From Liriodendron chinense (taxonomy: Eukaryota > Streptophyta > Magnoliopsida > Magnoliales > Magnoliaceae), in contig PVNU02000424.1 in assembly GCA_003013855.2 (NCBI GenBank), positions 930,001 to 994,000 of the forward strand: a DNA stretch of 64,000 bases. The letters are read 5' to 3'. Position numbers and translations under genes: made by a program. Under the pieces are notes generated by a model, which ran no database searches, was not told where the DNA came from, and worked only from the letters and a program-made list of their open reading frames with translations. Below are positions 34,167 through 45,535 of this stretch, piece by piece (the stretch's first letter is position 1; every line of letters starts with the position of its first letter).

Positions 34167-34587
34167 TGTGGCCCACATGGGTGATATTTTGTATATCTAC
34201 GCCGTCCATCCGTTTCTCCAGACCATTTGAGGATCGGGTTCCAAAAGTTATGCAGATCCAGATCTCATGTGGAACATACCATTGGAACGAGTGTTGATTG
34301 TGTGCCCACCATTAAAAATTCCAAAAAGCCTAAGTTTTTAGTAATGTTCATTTGCAATCCAAATTGTTGATAATGTCAAGAAGATGATGGGATGAAGGGA
34401 AATAATAAAAATCCGCTTGGGCCCGCAAAAAGTTTTTAATAGTCATTTATCATTGGTATGGTACACTTGACATATAGTTATTCTTGGGCTTTAGTATCAC
34501 GTCTTAAAATGAGATGGGAAAATAGATGCATGGTGTGGATATATATATAAAAAAAAAAAAAAAAAATACATCAAGATGGGCCCCGCA
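34167..34587. repeat. GGGGCCCAC palindromic repeat beside the SR promoter
   Basis: It starts gtgtggcccacatgggtgat and ends acatcaagatgggccccg, with an A-tract at about 34,549-34,566. It sits immediately upstream of the inferred 5' leader of the SR gene. Confidence 0.75.
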
Positions 34588-34829
34588 CACTTAGGGGGTG
34601 CAAAGGATCAAATGACAAAGAGGATTAAATGGATTGAACTTTTAATCCTTTTTTTTCGTGAAGACAGGAATTCAAGCCTCCGAACCTGTGCATCTACCGT
34701 TGATGCGAAGGGGATGAATTTTGCAATGCCTCATGGATTTCGGCAGCCTGTAGCCGGGATCTCCTGAATCCAGCAAGCGAATTTCCAACCCAGGAGGCGG
34801 ATTGCATGGGGTGATGTCGCCAAGTTCTT

Positions 34830-35243
34830 TGGGCCTCACAATGACGTATGTATTATATCTACACCGTCGATCCATTTTACCAGATCATTTTAGGTAACTA
34901 GTCAAAAAATGAGACGGATCCAAAGCTAAAGTGGACCACACCAAGAAAAGCAGTAGGGACAATGATTGCTGCTGTTGAAACCTTCCTAGGCCCCTTGACG
35001 TTTGTTTCTCATCAAATATGTTCATGAGGTTACAGGGATGAAGGGAAAAAACAAATATCAGATTGATCCAAAACTTCAGTGGCCTCCAAAATGTTTTTAA
35101 TATTAGACATTCAATCCCCAATGCTTTTGTGGTGTGGTCCACTTGAGCTTCAGATCTGACTCATTTTTGGGATCATGCGCTAAAATGATATTGTAAAATG
35201 GATGGACAGTGAGGATATAACACATATATCATGATGGGGCCAC
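34830..35243. repeat. GGGGCCCAC palindromic repeat
   Basis: It starts tgggcctcacaatgacgtat and ends atatcatgatggggccac, with the usual internal order of phrases. Confidence 0.75.
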
Positions 35244-35621
35244 AACACTTGATGACGTCAATACATCAAGGAACACACCACACGGTATGTTTCCAAACAC
35301 AATTCATTCACAAATTCCACACCTCAGAAAGAAGGGATGGAATTTTGAGTGAGGTGTAGCGATGGTTGAACCGATCGCAAATATAATGCGGAAGATTCTT
35401 CATCCCATGGGGCTAGTGGACAATTCACTAAGATGCACATTAATTGCATTTTTCAAATTCCATCCCCTTTAATCCCATGCAACAAACACGCCTTAAGTTG
35501 TTCCTTGGGTGACAGATTATCTGCTCTCATTTCCCCAATGCGTCCCAGAATCCACTACATGCATGTTTAATGGGAGCGGATTGCGGGGCGTGCCACACAC
35601 CACCAATGAGGCAAATTTCTA
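35244..35621. other. Intergenic, no gene seen
   Basis: This is a spacer between two palindromic repeats. The cattcacaaattccacacctc and atgcaacaaacacgcctta phrases could be arms of a degraded MITE. Nothing else recognised. Confidence 0.4.
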
Positions 35622-35992
35622 TAGGCCCCACCATGGTGTATGTATTATATCCATCGTCCATCCATTTTTTTGACATCTTTTATGGCATGAACCCAAAATG
35701 TGGCAGATCCAAACATCAAGTGGACCACACCACAAAATCACTGGGGATTGAACGCCTACCATTGAAAACTTATTGGCGACTATGGAAGTTTCGGATAAAG
35801 CTGATATTTGTGTTTTCCTTCACCGACGTATGTGTGACCTTACTAACAGTTTAGATTCATGGTGGGCCTAAGAAGGTTTCAACGGTGGGCATCAATGCCC
35901 CTGCTTCTTTCCACGGTGTGTTGTGTTTGAGGTAGATCTTACACTAAAATGATCTTAAAAGTAGATGAAAAATGAATGGATGGTGTAGATAT
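35622..35992. repeat. GGGGCCCAC palindromic repeat, right end missing
   Basis: It starts taggccccaccatggtgtat and follows the family order to ggatggtgtagatatt, where the terminal inverted motif is lost. Confidence 0.7.
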
Positions 35993-36130
35993 TGTTGCCC
36001 TCAATTCAACCAGTCAAGGCCGCTTATGTGACCAAGGGACTAGATCAGATATATAAAAGTGTCTATATGATTGTGTGGGCGTGCCAAAGTCTACCTGACT
36101 CAAGATTTTTCTTGACTGAATTGTTGGTAT

Positions 36131-36809
36131 TAGGGGTGCACAGAACCGGTGCAACCGTTAAATCGGACCGGAACAATTTAGTTCAGTTCAATTTGGTTTG
36201 GTTCTGAAGCACACCAGTTCCAGTCAAAAAATCAAAGAACCGGTTAGTTAGGTTCGATTCTCGGTTTGGGGTTCTATAGAACCAAATCGGGCAATGAATC
36301 AGACCATATAACCGAACTATGGAACCAGACCACATAACTGAATTGTGAAACCAAACCTCGTAATCGAACCTGGAACCGAACCTCAGGTGTTCATCTCTCA
36401 CCTTTTCAAGTCGAGTACACTTAAAATTTGGATCTATCTATTTTTTTTTAATGTGGCCCACCTAAATATTACCTAACAATGAGAATGGACGATGTAGATC
36501 TAACAAACACATCAAGGTATGCCCATGGTGGGCCTTGAGGTATTGATGGACTGGATTATAAAAAAAAACATGCAATTGGGTTGGATTATAAAACAAAACA
36601 TGGTATCGTGCTAAATTATAAAAAGCCCAAAATCATAAAACCAAACCAGAATTGAACCGATTTTTTACGGTCCAATTCTAGTTCGGTTCTAGGGTTCAAA
36701 CGATCCTGTTTTGGTTCTAGTTTTCCTGTAACTGTTGGGGAACTGTTGGGAACAGTTTGGTTTCGGTTTCACCCGAGAATCAAACCAAACCGAATCGTGT
36801 GCACCCCTA
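36131..36809. mobile_element. Non-autonomous hAT-type element, aaccgg-rich
   Basis: Ends TAGGGGTGCACAGAACC and, inverted, TAGGGGTGCACACGATTC are a good inverted repeat. The interior is dense in ggttcggttc/gaaccgaacc motifs and holds a right arm of the palindromic repeat (36,403-36,535). The flanks GTTGGTAT and GTTAGTGC are only a partial 8-bp duplication. Confidence 0.7.
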
Positions 36810-36983
36810 GTTAGTGCCCCCACGCCGAGATGGACAGATTGGAGATTGGACCGAGATCAAGGGTCCTCTCGACCACTGATTGATGCGCTCCATACTCATG
36901 CAATTTGTGGAAGGGTATGGGTAAGCCGTCACATATTAGTTTTTTTTCCTTTGTGCTGGCAAATGCAAAATCAACCGACTTAA

Positions 36984-39774
36984 TGTAACGCCCCAGATTT
37001 TCGAGATTTATTTGAAAATTTTTGAAAATTCATTTTTAATTTATTTTTTATTAATTATCGTACATTTACCGTTAATTTGCGAATAGCGGGACATCCGTAG
37101 GAGATCCGATAGGGGACCCTTTTACAAAAGTTGCTTAGAATGATCCCATAAACATCATAGAAAGATCAGATTTCAAAAATCATGCACTTTTCAGATAATT
37201 ACGAAAATGCCATTAGTTAAACTTAAGATGTCATTTTAAGTATTGTAGTTTCTGACGATCACTTTCACGCAAAACCATGGATTTAAGCTTTTGGACACAT
37301 ATTAACCACACACGTCAAACTTCAGCCCTTAAATCATAGTAGAAGTGGTCCAATTGTCAACTTAGCCCCTTAACCCTTGATTTTCATGTCCATCGAGTGA
37401 GGAAAGTAGATGGTTAGTCGTAGCCAAATATTTCTCTTCATATGAGTGACTTGGATCGTCTTTATCATGGACCAATAGTATGATTTGAGTGCCCCACCTT
37501 GATAATTCTCTTTCTTATGCGCGAAGTTATCCCGTTGTAGAAATTAACGAGTTACCAACTCTTTTTAAATCTGAACCTTTCAATTTACCCACTTCTCACC
37601 ATCAATCGCTTCTCAAATTTGGACCACTTATTATACTCATATGACTACGAGTTTACACAAAATTTGGACCCCGATCTATAATCCTACACCGTTGAACCAC
37701 AAAGCCAGCCCCTTCCTTTTCCGCCAAAAGTTAAAATTTCAGATCTAGGCATTTCTCACCATCAATTAACCACTAAACTTTGTACAATTGTTTGCCTATC
37801 ATGACTACATAGTTTTTCAAAATTTGGGCCCTGATCATCAAGCGTAGACCGTTAATTGAGATTAAGACCATTTTAGCACCCGTTAGGCCATTTTCAAGGA
37901 TCGGCCAATCTAGAATGTGGATCTTCAAGAAATTTACGTATTCGAACTCTACTCTTCGAGCTTGATAAGATGAACAGATTGGAATTGATCAAAGATCATC
38001 CGAATATTGAGATTTGAGAAACCCACCTCAAGAAGTTGTTACACAAGACCTCGCGTGCACATCCCTCTCCATATTTCTACTACGCACCTCCAAATCCTTC
38101 TCCTAACCCTAGCCTCCATGCCGTAGAGAGAGAGAGAGAGAAGAAGAAGAAGAAGAAGAGAGTTCTTTCTCATATTTTTCCAGCGGCTAGGATCTTCTAC
38201 AATCCTCTTCTTCTAAGTCCATCCTAAGGTGAGGATTTTCCTTCAAGCCTTTCATTAATAATATTATGATTATCATAAGTTTCTTTTGTGGCAAGTGAAG
38301 TTGTTTTGTTTTGAATTGCTAATCCATATAACATGAAGTTTAATGTAGGATTTGTAATGAATATCATTATATAATGATGTGATTCATTGTTTAGATTTTT
38401 GACTAAGAAGCATGTGTATTTGTGTTATTTATTTTTGTGAAATCTATGCCCTTATTTTCTTAGTCCATGTATTATAAGTAACATTGGCTTTCATATTGTG
38501 ATATGAAGTATGTGTATAAGATTATCATATGGACATCCCATTATTGTATACTCTTTGTCCCTAAGTTGGTAAAATTATTCGATGTAGAGAGATGAAACCC
38601 GTGAGAGGTGTCCATGATGGAAGAATATATCTTGACTTAACTGAGAGAATGAAGTGATTGTTTGTTAATGGATCCTTACATGTACATGATGCTTGATTTG
38701 ATCCATTTACAGTACATGGGTATTTTAATGAATTTGGTCATGATGTACAACATTGGCTTTTTGGGACATGATGAAATCATAAAACGGGACAATGAGTGGA
38801 CACTAATGGTATACAAATTCTCATGAGCCGGAGTTGGTGCTATGGACACTAATTTCGTGTTGTCGGCCTATGCTGGGTTGCTTGCGACTCCCCATAGTGA
38901 CCATTGAGCTTTATTTAAATTGGTTGTATGCGAAAACACTTAAATAAAGGTGAAACTAAAGTCATGCATTCACTTGGCTCCATATGGGTGTACGGAATTG
39001 AGAATAGGCTAGAGCGTCCTACTTCTCCCGTATACTGTCACGTGTAGATTTGGGCTATGAGCGTCCCGTTTCTCACGTGGTCGGGCAAAACTATGGGCTT
39101 GTGCGTCCCAGGAACCTCTTGTGACTAGTGGCTAGCATGAAGTCGTAACAGGGAGTCTTCCACTTCATGTATTGTGATTCTAGCCAGGGTGCCTTAGCCA
39201 GAGCATGCATTCCATGCATCGCATTAACAAAGATTTTTAGTTGGTTGTTTTGATTTGATTAAATGATAATATACTGCTTGCGTTTACTCTGTACCGTTAT
39301 TATTATTCTTGATTGTCTTGGAGGGAATATATCCCCACTATGATAGCGTTTAACGCTATCCCAAACACAATTTAGGTGATGCAGGTGAAGATCCAGGTAT
39401 TGAATCCAATTTTTAAGGAAAAGAGTTCGATGGTTCGTACGATCACATGGCGGATGACGATGTTGGAGAAACTTAGTCGATGTTTCCATTTATTAAATAT
39501 TTCTTTTGAGTAGTTGATACATTTGTGGAATTGTAATAAGTCTTCAAGAGAAGATATGGTTTTGTATTTTAATTAATCAGTATGGATATTGGTTGGTTCC
39601 CTTATTTAAACATTGATGATGACGTAGTAAGTTTAATAGAATAAAATGATAATTGTTTCTGCCATTGTGCTTGAATGTTATATTTCATTATTTAACAAAT
39701 CAATTAGTCCATGATTTACTTGGGAATTCGGCCGTCGTGTTATACACGAGGGTCGAAAATCTCGGGTCGTTACA
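36984..39774 (+). mobile_element. Solo LTR (2,791 bp) with extended inverted ends
   Basis: The element runs from TGTAACGCCCCAGATTTTCG to aaaatctcgggtcgttaca and is flanked by an exact 5-bp duplication CTTAA (36979-36983 and 39775-39779). The first and last ~24 bp are imperfect inverted repeats. TG/CA ends and a 5-bp duplication indicate an LTR, and absence of gag-pol indicates a solo LTR. Related fragments are at 42,118 and 44,252. Long LTRs with TGTAACRCCCC heads occur in plant gypsy elements (Del/Tekay-like); that assignment is an inference. Confidence 0.75.
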
Positions 39775-40207
39775 CTTAAGGACCTTTTATTACACCAGCG
39801 CCTTAGTGTGGTATTTATCAATAAGAATGAAAGATTTGCACATAAAGAAATAGATGCTAGAATAAACACAATTGATTTTATTAATGTCTCAGCCCTGTTA
39901 CAACTGTCGTGCTCTACAACTGCATATAAATAAAAGCGAGAAACAACATAAGTACCTTATGCGCCTATCGGGATAGATGATTAAGGTAGGTGGTTAGCAA
40001 GATATGACCAAGGCATGAATAAATGAATCGAAATTAAGATAAACATAGTGATATGGCAAGTTAAGGTCGCAAATATTTAACCTACTCATAAGATAAATGT
40101 ACTTCAGCGGGAGTCGCTAGGCAGTAGAGAATAAGCTACTCTAGGAAAAGTAAGATAAACATGAAAGGAAGGTAGACATAGAAGTTGGTAGATATAAATG
40201 TAAGTAG
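39775..40207. other. Leader-like sequence before gypsy A gag
   Basis: No LTR or primer-binding site was recognised. The region is purine-rich and may be the untranslated leader of element A, but its 5' LTR is not visible in the window. Confidence 0.35.
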
Positions 40208-41250
40208 ATGTGTTTGGCGTGGAGCCCCAGGTTCTTCTTCGATTACTCATTTTATAGCTTACTCGAGGCGGTGAGAACCCCTATAAATGTGTTAAAGTGG
40301 AGAAATGTTGTTCACAGCTCAGACAGATTGTTTAAGTACTCAGACACACAGATGGTGGAAGCTTGTGCTAGGAGCATGAAGATATGGACCGAAGTAAGAT
40401 ACGAACCCCATACATTTTTTAGTTCAATGAAAGAAGTGGGAAACATGGGCCCAATTTGCAACCGAACGCAGTCCCTTGTCCATTTCTTCAGCGATGCACA
40501 CGTAAGGAGGGTTCAGCAGCTACTGACTTCAGTGAATTCTCAGCCTTTTGAAATGACGAAATCCGTGAAGGAAGAGCGAGTCCCTGAGTCTCCGAAGTCC
40601 ATGTTGTTCGGGGAAGAAGCGCAATCTCCTCTAAAACATTTGGTGACCTATGAGCAGGGCAACATATTTCAGGGGAAACATTTTCGAAAAATATCTTATG
40701 AGGAATTTTGTCTATTCACTAGCAACATCTAGCAAAGCGATGTCTTGGTATTTGGCCCTACCACCAAAGGCATTTGCATCGTGGGAGCAAATGAAAGAAG
40801 TATTTGCCTTACAATTTTACGAGTACAACGCACGGATATCAGAAGCTCAATTAAGGAGGACGATTTAATGTCCTAGAGAGGATGTATTGGATTTCATGCA
40901 CAAGTGGTGGAATATAAATTCCTGTTCTCTGACGTTGCCAGCATCAGAAGCAGTAATGGTACAAGAATGTGTTTGAGCTACCATTCTTAAACACGGGACT
41001 TTTTTAGGGCCATACAAGGTTACCCAGCACTTTGCAAGAATTGTTGAAGGAATTGGTTAAGCAATTTCATGAGAGCTATGACGATGCCACGATAGAGATA
41101 ATGGAGTAGTCAAATCAAATATTGTCCCTTATACTGATGTCAAAGAGAGTGACATTATAACTTTGCGGTATGAGAAATGAGTTGCGAATTCGCGACTGAA
41201 TTAATGCGAGTCACCAAAACCAAGGACAACTCCAAAACAACCATTAAATA
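40208..41250 (+). pseudogene. Element A gag remnant
   Basis: A 174-codon frame (40,208-40,732) ends just before the recognisable gag core, which continues in another frame as MSWYLALPPKAFASWEQMKE and FALQFYEYN (about 40,740-40,825). This resembles the retrotransposon gag domain. A frameshift separates the two parts and stops follow. The first 100 or so residues have no match that I recognise. Confidence 0.65.
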
Positions 41251-41309
41251 GCAATGCAGCACAAAATAGGCCCGACAAGGCAAGACAAGGACCGCGCATA
41301 GAAACACCA

Positions 41310-42117
41310 TTGGCGTCAGGGGTGACTTATGATGTTGTCACCCATTTGAAGAGGATCCTTGCTAGACTAAGTGTCTACGATGCGTTAAGGCTATCCAAAG
41401 ACTTTAAAAAATCTTTGATTCAAGCCCTGTCGAATGATGAAATAAGAGAGACACTATTAACAAAGATGGAAGAAGTTGGCGTTGGGAAAGATGATAACAC
41501 AAGTTGGACCACCATATTTGAAAAGACAAAGGTAACCAATTGCATGTCAACTATTACTTTCTCGGATGATGACTTAATGCTTGGTGAAAAGGAGCATAAT
41601 AGACCCCTTATGGTTATTGGTTACATCAATGACAAACAAGCAAAACGCATAATGTTGGATAACGGCTCTGTAGTTAATTTGATACCTTTAAGTATGCTCA
41701 TTAAGTTGGGTTACCGATGGACTCAGCTGCAAGCCAGTAGAATGATGATCCAAGGATTTAACCAGGATGGACAGAAAGCGTTGGGCACCATAACTTTGAT
41801 ACTAAAGATCAAAGAACTTGTTACCAAGGTTGTCTGCCATGTAATTGATGCAATGAAAATATATAACTTGTTACTTGGAAGGCCTTGGATGCATAGATAT
41901 CGTATAGTATCGTCTACATTATATCAGTGCTTTAAGTACTGTCAGAAAAATACCCAGCATAAGATTATGGATGACACAGAACCATATACAGTTGCAAAGA
42001 CATTCTTCACCAATGCGAGATATTACCATGAATTTGCTGACGAGCTTCAAGGGAAAGAGAATAAAGACAAGACAAGGAAAGCTAATTCGGAAGATAGCAC
42101 AAAGGAGAAGGAGAAAG
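41310..42117 (+). pseudogene. Element A protease region
   Basis: An open stretch encodes a pre-protease segment (YDVVTHLKRILARLSVYDAL), then the aspartic-protease signature IMLDNGSVVNLIP near 41,650-41,688, the flap-like IQGFNQDGQ near 41,748 and LLLGRPWMHRY near 41,872. In this family the catalytic motif is DDGS; here it is DNGS. The reading ends within the TGTAATACCCC head of an inserted LTR fragment at 42,118. Confidence 0.8.
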
Positions 42118-43499
42118 TGTAATACCCCAAAAATTTGGACACATGAGTAAGTACACGAGTTCATGTTCACACATAAGAAATTAAATGCTAGGCCATGTTG
42201 TTCACACACATACACACACATGTACACTCATGTATGTATCTCAATGACTTTTAAGACCTATGAAAACTTAGTATACTTAGTTAAGTTAATAGATTGAATG
42301 TTAGAATGATTTTTCGTTGCTAGAATAGAATATCTAACCGGCCACTTCGATTTTGAATTACGCGATCAACGGAAATCCGCCGTACGGTCTCCACATCGTC
42401 CCGTACACATGTCTGTCCATAAATCTGATCCATGCACCTTGTCCACCACTAGGAATATGCTTAGATCACTTATTTTCTGACCCTATGAACCTATTCAGAC
42501 GTGCTTCTAACATCCCAAGTTCTTGGAATCGTTTAAATCATAATTTAATAAATTAAATAACTTTAAATGTTGATAAATTAATATTAAATAATTCATAGGG
42601 AATTAGGTTATGGTCCCTTTATTAAAGTTGCTTAGAATAAACAGTAGAACAGCGTAGAAGCATTAGATTTCACAAAACTTATAAATTTACAATAATTACG
42701 AAAATGCCATTACTTAAACTTAAGTTAAACCGACGATTTTAAGTATACTAGTTTTTTATGATCAGTTTGATGCAAAACTTCGTACTTAAGCTTTTTGACG
42801 TATTTTATCCGTACACGTCGATTTTCAGCCTTCCAATCGTCCTACAAATTCCCTAATCAAAATATAGCCGTAGATGGCCCATTGAAGCTCGAACTCGGCT
42901 TAATTTTCGTGCCACCCCCTAAAACTTTGTGGCCCACCTGCTAGACAGAGTGGATTCAATATATACATCAAGGTGGGACCTGCGTGTGCAGTGCACACGG
43001 CTGGCCACGCGGTCAAACCGCGTTGACCGCGTACCACGCGACGCGGACTAGTGTCCGTCTTCTCCGGACGCAGCTCCAACGGCAGCGTTGCCGCTACCGC
43101 CATTGGTGATCCACACCATCTCTCTGGTGGGCCCCATATGTGTAATCCAAGCCATCCGTCAGGCCCGTGGCCCAGTAAACCTTGGTCCTATGAAGCCTCT
43201 CCACCATTCGTTGATCCAGCGGCCCACCCTTAACTACGGTTCAAACACACGAATACCAAGATCCACCGATCCACGCAGCATGGGCGACCCAAATTTCTTC
43301 CAAACATTCGTGTGGTCCCCACATACCAATCCAACAAGCCTCGTGCGCAAGAGATTTCAGAAACCGAATACTCATCTCTCCTAATCAAACCGGGAAACCA
43401 GATCTATCGTTTTCGCTACTTTTTCACCGTCCGCAAGGGTTATAAAACCTTGTTCGTTCGTTTACTCCTGTGCCCTATAGGAAATGTAGAGAGACAATT

Positions 43500-43542
<43 letters not shown>

Positions 43543-43593
43543 GCTTGAGAGATGGAACATGAGAGAGAGAGACACGCTTGAGAGATGCAACAT

Positions 43594-43639
<46 letters not shown>

Positions 43640-44248
43640 AACATGAGAGAGAGCATCTCCTACGCCCCGTTGCTGCTGCTGCCGCTGCTGGGACAGCATC
43701 CTAGGCCAAGAGAAGAAGAAGAAAAAAAAATAAAGAAGAAAGAAAGAAGAAGAAGGAAGGAGGAGTGAGTTAACTCAAAATTCGAATTTGGGCTGTTTAA
43801 AGTCTGTGCAACCTCTGAATTGGTGAGTGATTCTTCCCACAAACTCTAAAGCAAGCATATGACTATCAAAGCCCATGGCCTGCATTATTTTCTAACTAGC
43901 CAGGATGTGCATTTCCAAATCTTTTGGTACCAATTTCATGTTCCTTATTTCTTCAGGCCCCTTTCGATGCTTTCTTGACCTGGTAATGAATAAAACAGTA
44001 TTGATTTTAAATGTTTTGAACTAGGTTTCACACATAATTGCTTGGGTCCAACCGAAAACAATTTTATCCTTTCCACCCGAAGCACTGGTACTATAAAATT
44101 GGACTACAAAACCTTTAGCTGTTCCGAGGTCATCATAATTAGAGGCAGTTATCCTGGTTACCTCAAATGTTTTGGCACAAAATAGAACTTCTTTTGTCTT
44201 TACTCCACTATCTTAAACTCAGAGTTCTCTGAATGTATAGACCCTTTC
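42118..44248 (+). mobile_element. LTR fragment of the 36,984 family
   Basis: It starts TGTAATACCCCAAAAATTTG and shares with the solo LTR the order: aaagttgcttagaat, aattacgaaaatgccatta, ttaaacttaag and a GA-rich stretch. A terminal CA end and a matching target duplication were not found, so it is truncated or rearranged. A GCGTTGACCGCG-rich, GC-rich insert lies at about 42,990-43,110. Confidence 0.65.
43506..43636. repeat. (AG)n microsatellites, two blocks
   Basis: Long GA runs at about 43,504-43,541 and 43,597-43,636 are separated by two partial copies of a cgcttgagagatggaacatg segment. Confidence 0.9.
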
Positions 44249-44728
44249 TGTCACGCCCCGAAATTTGGAACCCGAGTATAACAACCCAAAGCCCGAGTTC
44301 CAGGGTATGAATTGAAAATTCGAGCATAGATTCCTTGTGATTCTATTCCACACATCGCATAACTAAAATAAATCTCAAATATAAAGTTTCTTTTTCACTA
44401 ATGTCTTATTACATTGAATTTTACAAAATAAATCGACTACGGTTGGCGTTTGAGTAACACGTGACCATCTGAATACTCTGCTCCGTCTACGTCTTTTCCT
44501 TCCAGAAGACCTGCAAGAACTGTGGTGATTTTGGTGAGCTAAAAGCCCAGTGAGATCATTTTCAACACAGGGAAATTCCAATTGATTCAAGATAAGATCC
44601 TACACAATACTAAATATGGAGAGTTATTTTCATGTTACATCTAAATAGTTTATGAGTTGTGTTCTTGAATGAAGCTTGTGAGTAGCATGATGTCATGGAC
44701 GTGCATGTTCAATGCATGATGCAATAAA

Positions 44729-44930
44729 TATATATATGGGCAAATCAACCATGCTCCTCATCTTCAACCGAGCAAATCAACCATGCTCAACATCTCCAAC
44801 CAGGCAAATCAACCATGCCCGACGAACAGATCCCTCTACCCCTGGATGTTGGGTACCTATTGCAAGTATTCAACCATGCTCACCTAACCAAGAGTACAGC
44901 GGGGCGGCAAATCAACCATGCTCCCGTTCC
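44729..44930. repeat. Degenerate gcaaatcaaccatgctc repeats
   Basis: Four copies of gcaaatcaaccatgc(t/c)c and one shorter tcaaccatgctc copy occur at irregular 30-60-nt spacing within the inverted LTR fragment. Confidence 0.75.
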
Positions 44931-44943
44931 GTCGTCCAATTCA

Positions 44944-44946
<3 letters not shown>

Positions 44947-45032
<86 letters not shown>
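44947..45032. repeat. (AT)n microsatellite
   Basis: About 86 nt of uninterrupted AT dinucleotides. Confidence 0.95.
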
Positions 45033-45035
<3 letters not shown>

Positions 45036-45535
45036 ATGCACATGAATATCATGAAGCATGAAAGCACTTTTCAAGCATACAATGCATATTAAAATCCAAG
45101 TCCAATCACACCATGCATGCATTATCTTTATTCAAGTAATTCCTCATCTAAACCTTAGTTTGTCATCAATCAAAGAAATCGAGAAGGTTGTCATGTAAGG
45201 TTTTAGTGTTTAGAAGAATAACAAGGGTTGCACGACGGTAACATCATGTGCTTCTAAGCCTAAGTTAAGTTTGTCTATAATTTTAATGTGCACAACTAAG
45301 GAGGAGGATTCGAGGAGCAAGTATTCAGGCTACACAAATTTTTCAACACAAAATCATATGGCAGTCTAGGAAAAATACACAAGGAAGAACAAGAGATGAT
45401 AGAAACATGACATGAATCCTTACCTAAGATCCAAACTAGATAAAGCACGAAAAGTTCCATGGGCTGGGAGCATCTCTAGAAATTTTCTAAGTAAATATAA
45501 TCAACGAAGACTAATAAGCAAACTTCAAAGCCACA

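Larger units (their letters stand above)
44249..45535 (-). mobile_element. Inverted LTR fragment of the 36,984 family
   Basis: Read on the plus strand it begins tgtcacgccccgaaatttgg, then cccgagtataacaaccc and cttattacattgaattttac. This matches the reverse complement of the right end of the solo LTR (tgtaacgacccgagattttc, tcgtgtataacacgac, cttattacaattccacaa). It is therefore the 3' end of an LTR in the opposite orientation. The other end is lost before element A resumes. Confidence 0.6.

Noticed and set aside
36984..39774. DNA transposon, because of the 24-bp inverted ends
   Set aside because: TG...CA termini, a 5-bp duplication and family members in gypsy context fit an LTR better.
39775..40207. 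5' LTR of element A
   Set aside because: No sequence here matches the 3' LTR that begins at 63,204, and no primer-binding site was seen.
43462..43768. Several long frames of repeated Ser-Leu or Arg-Glu
   Set aside because: They are translations of GA/CT microsatellites in an LTR fragment, not genes.
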